From assembly GCA_902634455.1 (NCBI GenBank), contig CACPKQ010000001.1:124001-188000 (forward strand): a DNA stretch of 64,000 nt, in the 5' to 3' direction. A program made the position numbers and the translations under genes. This DNA comes from an uncultured Pelagibacteraceae bacterium (GTDB lineage Bacteria > Pseudomonadota > Alphaproteobacteria > Pelagibacterales > Pelagibacteraceae). Positions 33,061 to 43,600 of the stretch are shown here, piece by piece. How positions within the stretch are numbered: the first letter of the stretch is position 1; each line of letters begins with the position of its first letter. Under the pieces are notes generated by a model, which saw only the letters and a program-made list of their open reading frames with translations, did not search any database and was not told the DNA's origin.

Positions 33061-34589
33061 TGTTCAATAATTTTATTAAAAAATTATCAATACTGAAAAA
33101 ATTTTTATTTATTAATTTAATTATATTTATTGTAATAGGATGCTTAACTGTAGTTTATCTTAACACTATTCAACCTAATTTAATAAATAAAAAAACATCA
33201 AATCATATTAATATTATAAATAATACCATTGATCATATTAAAAGATTAAAAATTAATTTTAGTGAAAAAGATATAAGGAAATTTTTATTTTCTACCAGGT
33301 TTCTTTTTCAGAGTTTAGATAGAGTTATAATATTTGATAATAAACTTAATTTAATTGGAGATACAGATACTTTAGATCTTGATCCAAGAGCTTTTTCACA
33401 AAAATTGCAAGTTATAGAAATGGATATGTTAAACAATGAAAATGAAATTAATAATAAAAAAAAAGAGAAAATAAATAAAAAAAATAATAATTTAAATGAG
33501 ATTTTATTAAATTATTCAGAATCGTCTGAATTTGGAAAACCATTTACATTTACACAAGAAACTTATGATCAATTTCTTTTAACAACAATCAAAAATGTAA
33601 AATTTGGTGAGAAAAATATTGGTTATTTAGCAATAAGTGAAAATGCAAATGATATTAGAGCAGCTATTCAAGAAAGAAAAAATTTTATAATTAGAACTGC
33701 TATTTTAGTTACAATAGTTGTTTTAATTTTTTCATTTGTATTAAATAGATATTTTTTAAAACCGATAAAGAATTTGGTAAATTATACAAATATTATTAAG
33801 GATAAAAGTAGAGAGAAAACTAACATCGAATTTATAAAAAAAAGAAATGATGAATTAGGTATACTATCCCAATCATTAGATGAAATGACTCATGAATTAA
33901 ATAAAAGAATTGCTACTGCTGAAAATTTTTCTACTGATTTAGTTCATGAAATAAGAAATCCTCTTGCATCATTAAAAAGTGCATCAGAAATTATTTCTGA
34001 AACAGATAAAAAAGAACAAAGAGATAAACTCATTAATATTGTTACCCATGACGTCGAAAGGATTGAAAGATTAATTACTGATTATTCACAAATGTTAAAA
34101 GATGAAGCAGCTATATCATACGAAAAAATGAAAAAAATTGATTTAAAAACAATTACAAAATCTGTAGTTGATGATTTTAATGGAATTTATAATTCAAAAA
34201 GAAATATTTCAATTAAATTAAAAACTAACGGATCAAATGATTTATATATTTTAGGAATAGAAAATAGGATTGAGCAAATTCTTGCTAATCTTTTGGAAAA
34301 TTCAATTTCTTTTAGCAAAGATAATCAAGATATACATGTTGAATTAATTAAAGATATTAACAAAAAAATAAATTTAAAAGTTATTGATCAGGGATTAGGT
34401 TTTAAAGAAAAGGATACAAATAAAATATTTAATAGATTTTATAGTAATAGACCTGAAAAATTTGGAAAACACTCTGGATTGGGATTGAATATAGTAAAAA
34501 ATTTAGTTGAACTCCATAATGGCAGCATATCAGCTACAAATAATAAAAATAAAGGTGCAAAAATTGAAATAACCTTTCCTGCGGTTTAA
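33060..34589 (+). CDS. chvG: Sensor histidine kinase, ChvG-like
   Basis: H-box STDLVHEIRNPLASLKSASEII, N-box, GLGLNIVKNLVELHNG. Confidence 0.9.
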   Translation: MFNNFIKKLSILKKFLFINLIIFIVIGCLTVVYLNTIQPNLINKKTSNHINIINNTIDHIKRLKINFSEKDIRKFLFSTRFLFQSLDRVIIFDNKLNLIGDTDTLDLDPRAFSQKLQVIEMDMLNNENEINNKKKEKINKKNNNLNEILLNYSESSEFGKPFTFTQETYDQFLLTTIKNVKFGEKNIGYLAISENANDIRAAIQERKNFIIRTAILVTIVVLIFSFVLNRYFLKPIKNLVNYTNIIKDKSREKTNIEFIKKRNDELGILSQSLDEMTHELNKRIATAENFSTDLVHEIRNPLASLKSASEIISETDKKEQRDKLINIVTHDVERIERLITDYSQMLKDEAAISYEKMKKIDLKTITKSVVDDFNGIYNSKRNISIKLKTNGSNDLYILGIENRIEQILANLLENSISFSKDNQDIHVELIKDINKKINLKVIDQGLGFKEKDTNKIFNRFYSNRPEKFGKHSGLGLNIVKNLVELHNGSISATNNKNKGAKIEITFPAV

Positions 34590-34634
34590 TCACAAGTTGA
34601 TAAATATAAATAAAATTGTTAAAAGCGCGAGTTT

Positions 34635-35921
34635 ATGAATGATTATAAGGTAAAAGACATTAATCTGGCTGAATTTGGTAGAAAAGAAATTTCTTTAGCT
34701 GAAACTGAAATGCCTGGTCTTATGGCATTAAGGAAAGAATATAAAGGAAAATATCCTCTTAAAGGTGCAAGAATTTTAGGATGCCTTCATATGACAATTC
34801 AAACAGCAGTTTTAATTGAAACACTAGTTGCATTAGGTGCTGAAGTTAGATGGTCATCATGTAATATTTTTTCAACCCAAGATCATGCTGCTGCAGCAAT
34901 AGCAAAAGCAGGGATACCAGTTTTTGCATGGAAAGGTGAAACTGAAAAAGAGTATTGGTGGTGCGTAAAACAAACAATCGAAGGTAAAAAAGATTGGAAA
35001 CCTAACATGATACTCGATGATGGGGGAGATTTAACCGCACTAATGCATAAAGACTATAAAGAATTAATGAAATCAATTAAAGGTTTGTCAGAGGAAACTA
35101 CAACTGGAGTTTTGGCATTAAAAAAAATGCAATCAGAAGGAAAATTACTTGTTCCAGCAATTAATGTTAATGACTCTGTAACAAAATCTAAATTTGATAA
35201 TTTATATGGTTGCAGAGAGAGTCTAGTTGATGGAATTAAAAGAGCTACAGATGTTATGATGTCTGGAAAAGTAGCAATTGTTGCTGGATTTGGAGATGTT
35301 GGAAAAGGAAGTGCTGCATCTTTAAGACAAAGTGGAGCAAGAGTTATGGTAACAGAAACAGATCCAATCTGCGCACTCCAAGCAGCCATGGAGGGTTACG
35401 AAGTAGTTTTAATGGATGAAATGATTAAAGAGGCAGACATTGTGGTTACAGCAACAGGAAATAAAGATATAGTTACAGCAGATCATATGAGAGACATGAA
35501 AGATAGAGCGATACTTTGTAATATTGGACACTTTGATAATGAAATTCAAGTTGAAGCTTTAAAAAATTATAAATGGGATGAAATAAAGCCGCAAGTACAT
35601 GAGATAACATTTCCAGATAAAAAAAGAATTATATTATTAGCAGAAGGAAGATTGGTAAATTTAGGTTGTGCCACGGGACATCCAAGTTTTGTTATGAGTG
35701 CATCTTTTACAAATCAAGTAACAGCTCAAATAGAACTTTGGAATAATTCGGATAAGTATGAAAAAAAAGTATATGTGCTGCCAAAACATCTTGATGAAAA
35801 AGTAGCAAGATTACACTTAGACAAAGTAGGTGCAAAACTAACTAGACTATCTAAAGAACAGGCAGATTATATAAGTGTAAAACAAGAAGGACCTTTCAAA
35901 CCAGATGCATATCGCTACTAA
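34635..35921 (+). CDS. ahcY: Adenosylhomocysteinase
   Basis: [23 protein letters not shown]-terminal KPDAYRY. Confidence 0.99.
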   Translation: MNDYKVKDINLAEFGRKEISLAETEMPGLMALRKEYKGKYPLKGARILGCLHMTIQTAVLIETLVALGAEVRWSSCNIFSTQDHAAAAIAKAGIPVFAWKGETEKEYWWCVKQTIEGKKDWKPNMILDDGGDLTALMHKDYKELMKSIKGLSEETTTGVLALKKMQSEGKLLVPAINVNDSVTKSKFDNLYGCRESLVDGIKRATDVMMSGKVAIVAGFGDVGKGSAASLRQSGARVMVTETDPICALQAAMEGYEVVLMDEMIKEADIVVTATGNKDIVTADHMRDMKDRAILCNIGHFDNEIQVEALKNYKWDEIKPQVHEITFPDKKRIILLAEGRLVNLGCATGHPSFVMSASFTNQVTAQIELWNNSDKYEKKVYVLPKHLDEKVARLHLDKVGAKLTRLSKEQADYISVKQEGPFKPDAYRY

Positions 35922-36384
35922 AAGTAGCAAAATTGATATCACTTTAGAAAAAGATACAAAATCAATTTCGCAAAAAATTTCTAATTATTTAATAAAAGGA
36001 GATGTAATTTTTTTATATGGCGAGATTGGTATAGGAAAAACAACTTTTATTAGATATCTTATAAATTATTTACAAATAAAATCTAATGCAAAGGCAATTG
36101 AAGTTCCGAGTCCAACATTTAATATATTGCATGAATACAAAATTGATGAATTGATTATTCAGCATTATGATCTGTACAGAATAAAAAGTGAAATAGAATT
36201 GAAAAATATAGGTTTATTTGAAAATCAAAAAGACTTTATAACATTAGTAGAATGGCCAGAAGTAATAAAAGAAAAACCAAAAAAAATAATAGAATTAATC
36301 TTTAATTACGAAGAAAATTTAAGCAGAAGAAGTTTAATTATATCTAGTAATTATAAAAAAGAAATTTTTAATGAATTTAAATAA
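35905..36384 (+). CDS. tsaE: tRNA t6A biosynthesis ATPase
   Basis: [33 protein letters not shown]. Confidence 0.92.
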   Translation: MHIATKSSKIDITLEKDTKSISQKISNYLIKGDVIFLYGEIGIGKTTFIRYLINYLQIKSNAKAIEVPSPTFNILHEYKIDELIIQHYDLYRIKSEIELKNIGLFENQKDFITLVEWPEVIKEKPKKIIELIFNYEENLSRRSLIISSNYKKEIFNEFK

Positions 36385-37324
36385 TTTAATTAAATTATCA
36401 GGAGATGCTTCATTTAGAAAATTTTATAGAAGTGATAAATCTGTTATAGTTTTTTGTCAAAAAGAAAAAAAAAGTAATTTACTAATTTACGATTCAGTAA
36501 ATAAATTATTAATAAAAAACAAAATAAAAGCTCCAAAATTATTAACTCAAAATTACAAAAAAAATTTTATAGAAATAGAGGATTTAGGAGATGTGTCTAT
36601 TTATAATAAAATAAAAAATAAAAAAATTAACAAATTAAAATATTATAAAAAAATTATTTTACTACTATGTAAATTGCAGAAAATTAAAACTAAAAAAATT
36701 AAAACATTCAATAATACTAATTACATTATTCCAAAATATTCAGAGGATAAACTTTTTAAAGAGTCTGAACTATTTTTAAATTGGTATGTCACAAAAGTAA
36801 TTAAGAAAGAAAATCAAAAAATGATTAAAAATAAACTAAAAAATATTATTCAAACTTTATTAAAAAAAATAAAAAATAAAAATAATATATTTGTGCATAG
36901 AGATTTTCATGTATCTAACTTAATGGAGTATAGAAAAACAATAGCTCTTATAGATAATCAAGATGCCTTGTATGGTAATCGCGCCTATGATCTAGCTTCA
37001 TTAATAGATGATGTGAGGTTTAAAACACCAAATTCTTTAAAAGAAAAAATTTTCAAATATTTTTTAACGCAAAATAAATTTATAAATAAAAAAGATTTTA
37101 AAAATGATTTTGATGTATTATCTGTTTTAAGAAATATAAAAATAATTGGAATATTTACCAGGTTATCTTCCAGGGATAAAAAATATTACTACTTAAAATT
37201 AATACCAAATGCATGGAAACTAATTGAATATAGAGTAAACAATAATGCAGTATTTAAAGATTTAAAATTACTTTTAGATAAAAACTTTTCAAAAAAAATA
37301 AGACAAAAAAAATGGAAAAAATAA
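36371..37324 (+). CDS. amgK: Aminoglycoside phosphotransferase-family kinase, AmgK-like
   Basis: SGDASFRKFYR, FVHRDFHVSNLM, IDNQDALYGNRAYDLASLIDD; between tsaE and murU-like gene. Confidence 0.85.
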   Translation: MNLNNLIKLSGDASFRKFYRSDKSVIVFCQKEKKSNLLIYDSVNKLLIKNKIKAPKLLTQNYKKNFIEIEDLGDVSIYNKIKNKKINKLKYYKKIILLLCKLQKIKTKKIKTFNNTNYIIPKYSEDKLFKESELFLNWYVTKVIKKENQKMIKNKLKNIIQTLLKKIKNKNNIFVHRDFHVSNLMEYRKTIALIDNQDALYGNRAYDLASLIDDVRFKTPNSLKEKIFKYFLTQNKFINKKDFKNDFDVLSVLRNIKIIGIFTRLSSRDKKYYYLKLIPNAWKLIEYRVNNNAVFKDLKLLLDKNFSKKIRQKKWKK

Positions 37325-38004
37325 ATACCGCATTAATACTTTGTGCTGGTTATGGCAAAAGATTAAATCCTCTAACATTAAAAACACCAAAACCTTTATT
37401 AAAATTAAATAATATAAGTTTGCTAGAAAATACTATTAATTTGATTAATGACTTTGGGATAAAAAATATTTTAATTAATACCTATTATCTAAAAGAACAA
37501 ATTGAAGAATTTATTAATAAAAAAAATTTTAATTGTAAAATTAATCTCATAGAGGATGGCAATTCAATTTTAGACACTGGTGGCGGTATTTTAAATTTAA
37601 TAAAAAAATCAGAAAGCGAAAATTTTTTTGTTTTTAATCCTGATACAATCTGGAGCAAGCAATATATCGCAATAATTAGAAAAATGGAAATTTTTTACTT
37701 TGAAAATAAAATCCAGAATATTTTATTAGTGGTTAATAAATCTAAAAGTTTTGATAAAAATCTTAAAGGTGATTTTAATTTAGAATCAAAAAATATTTTA
37801 AATTATAAAGAAAAAAATTTCATTTATACTGGTTGTCAAATAATTAATAAAAAAGTTTTTTCAATAATTAATAAAAAATCATTTTCCATTGATGAAATAT
37901 GGAACAAACTAGTTAATGAAAATAAGCTATATGGATTTGAAAGTTTAAACGATTTTGTACATGTTACTGATATAGAAATATTTAAAAAGCTTTCAAAAAA
38001 CTAA
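37312..38004 (+). CDS. murU: Sugar-1-phosphate nucleotidyltransferase, MurU-like
   Basis: ALILCAGYGKRLNPLTLKTPKPLLKL, FNPDTIW. Confidence 0.85.
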   Translation: MEKINTALILCAGYGKRLNPLTLKTPKPLLKLNNISLLENTINLINDFGIKNILINTYYLKEQIEEFINKKNFNCKINLIEDGNSILDTGGGILNLIKKSESENFFVFNPDTIWSKQYIAIIRKMEIFYFENKIQNILLVVNKSKSFDKNLKGDFNLESKNILNYKEKNFIYTGCQIINKKVFSIINKKSFSIDEIWNKLVNENKLYGFESLNDFVHVTDIEIFKKLSKN

Positions 38005-38703
38005 TAAATCTTTAGCTCTATCTTTGTCTAGGTATTTTGCGTTTACTAACTTTTTATTTTCAAAATTTAAAGTTAATGGATTTCCGGTAGGAATTTCTAA
38101 TCGTGATATTTTAGCATCATCTATTTCAAATAAATATTTACATAGTGAACGAATAGAATTGCCATGAGCAGCAATAATTATATTTTCATCAATTAAAGGA
38201 AGTATATTTTTTTTGTAATAAGGAACTACTCTTTCATAGGTATCTTTTAGAGACTCTGTATCTGGAATCATATTTTTGGGTATATCTTTATATGCATTAA
38301 TATTTAAAGGATGGTAAGGATTATTTTTGTCAAGTGGTTCTGGAGCAATATTCCATGATCTTCTGAATTCATGAACTTTTTTTTCGCCCAAAGTTTTTTT
38401 CATTTCTTCTTTATTTAAACCAGTTAAAATTCCATAATTTCTTTCATTTAACTGCCAAGCTTTTTTTACATTATCTTTTTTTATTCTTAGTGTATTTAAA
38501 ATTAAACTTAATGTTTCAATAGCTCTTTTTTGGTAAGAGCAAAAAAAATGATCCAAATTCAATTTTAAATTTTTTATTAATTCTCCAGCTTTGCAAGCTT
38601 CAAGTTTTCCTTGTGGAGTTAATTCAACATCAACCCACCCGGTAAATCTTTTTTCCAAGTTCCACACGCTTTGACCATGGCGTACTAAAATTAAATGACT
38701 CAT
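37993..38703 (-). CDS. gpmA: 2,3-bisphosphoglycerate-dependent phosphoglycerate mutase
   Basis: LVRHGQSVWNLEKRFTGWVDVELTPQG, LNERNYG. Confidence 0.96.
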   Translation of the reverse strand: MSHLILVRHGQSVWNLEKRFTGWVDVELTPQGKLEACKAGELIKNLKLNLDHFFCSYQKRAIETLSLILNTLRIKKDNVKKAWQLNERNYGILTGLNKEEMKKTLGEKKVHEFRRSWNIAPEPLDKNNPYHPLNINAYKDIPKNMIPDTESLKDTYERVVPYYKKNILPLIDENIIIAAHGNSIRSLCKYLFEIDDAKISRLEIPTGNPLTLNFENKKLVNAKYLDKDRAKDLLVF

Positions 38704-38729
38704 TAATAATTTTTCAATATAAGATAATT

Positions 38730-39116
38730 ATGCAAAAGACAAAAATATTATTTAATATTATTAATGTAATTTTTATTGTTTTATATGTATATCCAGGGAG
38801 TATTTTGGGTTTTCTAATTTATGGAGAATTTCATAAACAACCACAAATTACCCAAGATTTTTTATCAATATCGTCAAATCACTTATATGCATTTTTTGTA
38901 TTGTCATTGATGGGGTTAATTGCCTATTACAAAAGCAAAAAAAAACTTATTATTACTTATTTAATATTAAGCTCAATAATTCTCGAGATTTTACATATAG
39001 TGATACCAAACAGATCATTTCAATACGATGACTTGTTTGGTAATATTGTTGGAGTTTTAATGTCAATTTTTTTATTTAGTATATTTAATTTTTGGAGAAA
39101 AGATGAGCACATTTGA
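38730..39116 (+). CDS. VanZ-like membrane protein
   Basis: TM segments; PNRSFQYDDLFGNIVGVLMS resembles the VanZ signature. Confidence 0.7.
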   Translation: MQKTKILFNIINVIFIVLYVYPGSILGFLIYGEFHKQPQITQDFLSISSNHLYAFFVLSLMGLIAYYKSKKKLIITYLILSSIILEILHIVIPNRSFQYDDLFGNIVGVLMSIFLFSIFNFWRKDEHI

Positions 39117-39411
39117 TGAAAGAAAAAAAAGTTTTGAAAAAAAATTTGCACATGATGAAGAATTACAATTTAAAGTTAGTGCCCGAAGAAATAAATATAT
39201 TGGTCAATGGGTTTCACAAATTTTAGGCTATAATCCTGATCAAGAAAAAGATTACATCCAAGCAGTTATAAAGGCAGATTTTGCCGAGGTAGGGGATGAA
39301 GATGTTTTTAGAAAAGTAAAAGCTGACCTAAAAGATCATAAAATTTCAGACGAAGAAATAAGAAAAAAAATGGATGAGCTTAATGAAAAAGCTAAGTCTG
39401 AATTTAAGTAG
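39103..39411 (+). CDS. F1Fo-ATPase inhibitor zeta subunit family (DUF1476)
   Basis: FDERKKSFEKKFAHDEELQFKVSARRNKYIGQW. Confidence 0.9.
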   Translation: MSTFDERKKSFEKKFAHDEELQFKVSARRNKYIGQWVSQILGYNPDQEKDYIQAVIKADFAEVGDEDVFRKVKADLKDHKISDEEIRKKMDELNEKAKSEFK

Positions 39412-39904
39412 ACTTATAATTATAACTATATTTTCTATTTCATTTTCTTATAGCAATGAGAAGAATATCACCAAAGGAAAATCCATTGTCATGGATGGAG
39501 ATACTATAAAGATTAATGGTGAACGAATTCGTTTCAGTGGAATTGATGCTCCGGAAAGCTATTTCAGGGGTAGAAAGCAAACTTGTATCGAAGATAATAA
39601 AAAAGTTTTTTGTGGAGAAATCTCCAAGGAGAAATTGATAGAAAAAATTGGAAATAATTCTGTAAATTGTAAAATTGAAAAAAATAAAGACAAATATAAA
39701 AGATCAGTGGGCGAATGTTTTATAAAAGAGGAAAGCTTATCTGTTTTTATGGTGAGAAATGGTTACGCTTTTGATTGGCCTTATTATTCAAAAGGAAAAT
39801 TTGCAAACGATCAAGAATATGCAAGGATGAACAAGCTAGGTTTTTGGAATACGAAGTTTGAGTACCCTTGGATATGGAGAGAAAAAATTAGAAAAAACAA
39901 ATGA
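39374..39904 (+). CDS. Secreted thermonuclease/SNase-like nuclease (start may be 39383)
   Basis: DGDTIKINGERIRFSGIDAPE, MVRNGYAFDWPYYSKGKFANDQEYARMNKLGFW. Confidence 0.88.
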   Translation: MSLMKKLSLNLSRLIIITIFSISFSYSNEKNITKGKSIVMDGDTIKINGERIRFSGIDAPESYFRGRKQTCIEDNKKVFCGEISKEKLIEKIGNNSVNCKIEKNKDKYKRSVGECFIKEESLSVFMVRNGYAFDWPYYSKGKFANDQEYARMNKLGFWNTKFEYPWIWREKIRKNK

Positions 39905-40491
39905 AAAAATTATTATTACTTATATTTTTTTTCTTTATATCTGCTTGTTCTTCTATTCCTAAAAATACTGCTGATGGTTGTTCAATATTTTCTGAAAGAT
40001 ATCTTTGGTATAAACATGCAAAAAAAACTGAGAAAAAATGGGGAACTCCTATTTATTTACAACTAGCAATCATAAAAATGGAATCAGATTTTGACTGGTT
40101 GGCAAAGCCTAAAAGACAGAAAATTTTTAAAGTAATACCCTACAAAAGACCTTCAAGCTCTTTTGGTTATTCACAAGCTGTTAAAGGAACATGGAAACAA
40201 TATAAGGAAGAAACTGGCAATAAATTAGCTACAAGAACTAGATTTAAAGATAGTGTAGACTTTATAGGCTGGTATACAAGTAAAACAGAAAAAATTTTAA
40301 AAATATCAAAGACAGATGCATTTAGACAGTATATTGCCTATCATGAAGGATGGGGAAATTACAAAAATTATAAAAAAAAAGAAAAAGTAATTTTGTTAGC
40401 TAAAAAAGTTCAAAATCAATCAAATAAATATAGAAGCCAGCTTGAGAAATGTAAAAGTTCTTTAAATAAAAAAAGATATATAATTTTTTAA
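39901..40491 (+). CDS. Lipoprotein with lytic transglycosylase (SLT-like) domain
   Basis: Lipobox FISACSS; KMESDFDWLAKP, SSFGYSQAVKGTWKQY. Confidence 0.8.
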   Translation: MKKLLLLIFFFFISACSSIPKNTADGCSIFSERYLWYKHAKKTEKKWGTPIYLQLAIIKMESDFDWLAKPKRQKIFKVIPYKRPSSSFGYSQAVKGTWKQYKEETGNKLATRTRFKDSVDFIGWYTSKTEKILKISKTDAFRQYIAYHEGWGNYKNYKKKEKVILLAKKVQNQSNKYRSQLEKCKSSLNKKRYIIF

Positions 40492-43400
40492 CGAAGTTGT
40501 TTTTTTAGCTCTATATCAATAGCATCAATTCTTTTTGTATTTTTAGCTAACGTTGAGTACATCGTTGGAGTTACATACAATGTAAAAAATGTCGAAATTA
40601 CCATTCCACCTAATATTGTAGCTCCAACAGCTAATCTAGATCCTTCGCCTGCTCCAGGTCCTATATTTCCTACAATAAGTGGTATCATTGCAATCATAGT
40701 ACTCAAAGAAGTCATTATTATAGGTCTAAATCTTAATTCACATGCCTCTTTAATAGAGCTCTCAATATTTTTTCCAGTTGCTCTTAATTGATTGGCATAA
40801 TCAACAATTAAAATACTATTTTTCGTTGAAATACCAATAAGAATTACAAGTGCAATTTGAGAGAAAATATTTATTGAGCTATTTAAAAATAAAATAAATA
40901 CTAAGCCTCCAAATACTGCTAACGGAACAGTGAGCACAATAATAAAAGGGTGTACAAATGAATTAAATGTTGCTGCCATCACTAAATATGCAGTTAAAAG
41001 AGCCAATGCAAAAATGATATATAATTCATTGCTAGTTTCCTTTAATTCTTCTGATTTGCCTTTCCATGTTATTTGTTTTTCAGGCGCAACCTCAGACATA
41101 GTTTTTTCTAAATATTTCATTGCTTCCGTTAAAGTGTAACTTTCATTTATATTTGCTGATATAGTAACTGCTCTTTGCCTATTATATCTAGATAATTTGT
41201 TTGCAGAACCTTCTTCTTTAAAATTAACTATATTTGCTAAAGAAATCAATTTACCAGTATTTTCTGATCTGATAAAAATCTTACTTAGGCCTTCTTTGTC
41301 TTTTCTATCTTTCAGGTATTGTTGTAATATGATTGGATATTCTTTTCCAAGTTTATTAAATTTTGTAACAGTTTTGCCTCCATAAAGAGTTTCAAGTGTT
41401 TGACCAATGGATTGAGTTGAAACTCCTAAATCTTTAGCTTTATTCTTATTTATAATTAATTTTATTTCAGGTTTATTTCTTGAATAATCAGATTCTATTC
41501 TTGATAAATTTACATTTCTTCTCATTAAATTAATGACTTGAGATTGTACATTTTCTAACTCTTCATAATTATTGCCCAAAATAACCATTTGAACTGGTTT
41601 ATTGTAATTTGAAACTCTTATAGCTTGTGGAGAAATTGGAAAAGCTAAAGTTTGAGGAACTGTAACAATTTTTCCAATTGCTTTTCTCATAACAATTTGA
41701 GAATTTTCACTTCTGTTTTTCCAGTGATTTAGTAAAGCAATAATTAAAAAACTATTATCTGATCCAAACCCAGGAACTATCATTAGAAATCTATTGTAAG
41801 GACTATCTTCTGTTTTTAGAAGTGGAATAAGTCTTTGCTCTACATCTTCTGCTCTTTTCTGGGTATATTGAAAAGAACTACCTTCATCAGTAAAACCTAT
41901 TACTAAATAAGCCCCCCTATCTTCTAATGGTAAAAGTTCTTTTTTTGCAAAATTATATAAAATTGCCGATCCAAAAATAATTAATATTAGGAATGTGATA
42001 ATTGTTTTTTTTTTATCCAACCAAAACCTTAGGGTATCTTGATAGAATCCTGAAAAACCTTTAAAAAATTTATCAAATTTAACAACAAAAAAATTCGATT
42101 TTGTTTTTTTATTTAAAAATTTACTACCTAGCATTGGTGACAAAGTAAGAGCAACAAAAGATGAAACAACAATAGCAAAAGATAGCGCAATAGCCGTTTC
42201 TTTAAATAAGGTTCCTGCTATTCCTTGTATAAAAATTAGAGGTAAAAAAACTGCGACTAAAATTAATGTAGTTGCAATAATTGCAAAAGTTATTTGCTTT
42301 GAACCTTTGTAAGCTGCCACTAAAGGAGTTTCGCCATTTTCTATTCTTCTATAAATTGCATCAGTCATTATCACCGAGTCGTCAGTAATTATTCCTATTG
42401 CTAAAATAAAACTTAGTAGAACAAAAATATTAATTGATAATCCAAATAAATAGATTCCTAAAAAAGTGGCAATTAGACTTACAGGTAGGGCTATAGCTGG
42501 TACAATAACTGCTTTTAAGTTTCCAAGAAATAAATAAATAATTGCAACGACTAATACAAAAGCAATTATTAAAGTTTTATATACTTCATTAATTGCTGCA
42601 CCAATATAAGTGGCTCTGTTAAAGGCAATTTCAAGATTTAACCCTTCTGGCAGATTTTTTTTTACTTCTTTGATTTTTTTTTTTATTTCTTTTGAAAGCT
42701 CAACTGTTGATGCACCAGTTCTAGCATAAATACCAATTCCTACAGTTTTCAGATTTAAAGCATCTTTACTTTGTGCTCTAAACAAAGCTTTTTCAGAAAC
42801 TGGTCCAAATTCTATATTGGCAACATCTTCTAACCTAACTAAATTGCCTTTGGTTTTTCTTATTGGTAGTTGTTTTAATTTTTCAAGATCGTTGTAAGAT
42901 TTATCTAAATTTATTGTTAAATCTATATTGTTTGACTCTAACGTCCCAGCTGGCAAACTAACATTTTCATTTCTTAGAGAATTTTCAACTTCTTGAATGG
43001 TTAAATCGTTAGCAGCTAATTTTATGGGATCTATCCATACTCTAACACTAAGTTCTCTTAGTCCTCCTACTAAAATTCTTCCAACATTTTTAACACTTGA
43101 AAATTGATCTACCAAATATCTTTCAGCATAATCTCCAAGCTCTAAGTCGCTCCATGTAGACGAAGATAAAGCTAACCACATCGTAGTTGTAAAACCAGCT
43201 GCTTGCTTAAGAATTTGAGGAGGTTTAGACTCCGATGGTAGTGCATCAACTACTCTTGCAACTCTTTCTCTAATATCATTTGCGGCATCATCTAAGTCAA
43301 TTTCAGTTTCAAATTCTACATTTATAGTGCTTTTTCCATTTTCAGATTTTGAATCAATATTTTTAATTCCTTCAGCTCCACCAATTACATCCTCAATTAC

Positions 43401-43598
43401 TTGAGTTACTTCTTCATCGATTATTGGAGCTGACGCAGAACTGTATTCAACTTTAATTTGTACAACAGGTGGTTGCAACCCGGAGGGAAGTTCTCTTACA
43501 GGCAATTTCCAAAAAACAAAAATACCAAATACAATTAAAATCAATGAAAAAACCCATGCAACAGCTGGTCTTCTTATGCTTACATCAGTTATATACAT
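40488..43598 (-). CDS. RND efflux transporter, AcrB-type
   Basis: 1036 aa; GIITDDSVIMTDAI, GGMVISTFFTLYVTPTMY. Confidence 0.95.
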   Translation of the reverse strand: MYITDVSIRRPAVAWVFSLILIVFGIFVFWKLPVRELPSGLQPPVVQIKVEYSSASAPIIDEEVTQVIEDVIGGAEGIKNIDSKSENGKSTINVEFETEIDLDDAANDIRERVARVVDALPSESKPPQILKQAAGFTTTMWLALSSSTWSDLELGDYAERYLVDQFSSVKNVGRILVGGLRELSVRVWIDPIKLAANDLTIQEVENSLRNENVSLPAGTLESNNIDLTINLDKSYNDLEKLKQLPIRKTKGNLVRLEDVANIEFGPVSEKALFRAQSKDALNLKTVGIGIYARTGASTVELSKEIKKKIKEVKKNLPEGLNLEIAFNRATYIGAAINEVYKTLIIAFVLVVAIIYLFLGNLKAVIVPAIALPVSLIATFLGIYLFGLSINIFVLLSFILAIGIITDDSVIMTDAIYRRIENGETPLVAAYKGSKQITFAIIATTLILVAVFLPLIFIQGIAGTLFKETAIALSFAIVVSSFVALTLSPMLGSKFLNKKTKSNFFVVKFDKFFKGFSGFYQDTLRFWLDKKKTIITFLILIIFGSAILYNFAKKELLPLEDRGAYLVIGFTDEGSSFQYTQKRAEDVEQRLIPLLKTEDSPYNRFLMIVPGFGSDNSFLIIALLNHWKNRSENSQIVMRKAIGKIVTVPQTLAFPISPQAIRVSNYNKPVQMVILGNNYEELENVQSQVINLMRRNVNLSRIESDYSRNKPEIKLIINKNKAKDLGVSTQSIGQTLETLYGGKTVTKFNKLGKEYPIILQQYLKDRKDKEGLSKIFIRSENTGKLISLANIVNFKEEGSANKLSRYNRQRAVTISANINESYTLTEAMKYLEKTMSEVAPEKQITWKGKSEELKETSNELYIIFALALLTAYLVMAATFNSFVHPFIIVLTVPLAVFGGLVFILFLNSSINIFSQIALVILIGISTKNSILIVDYANQLRATGKNIESSIKEACELRFRPIIMTSLSTMIAMIPLIVGNIGPGAGEGSRLAVGATILGGMVISTFFTLYVTPTMYSTLAKNTKRIDAIDIELKKQLR

Positions 43599-43600
43599 TT

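Noticed and set aside
34590-34634. Possible SAH/SAM riboswitch before ahcY
   Set aside because: The spacer is only about 45 nt and shows no recognisable conserved aptamer core.
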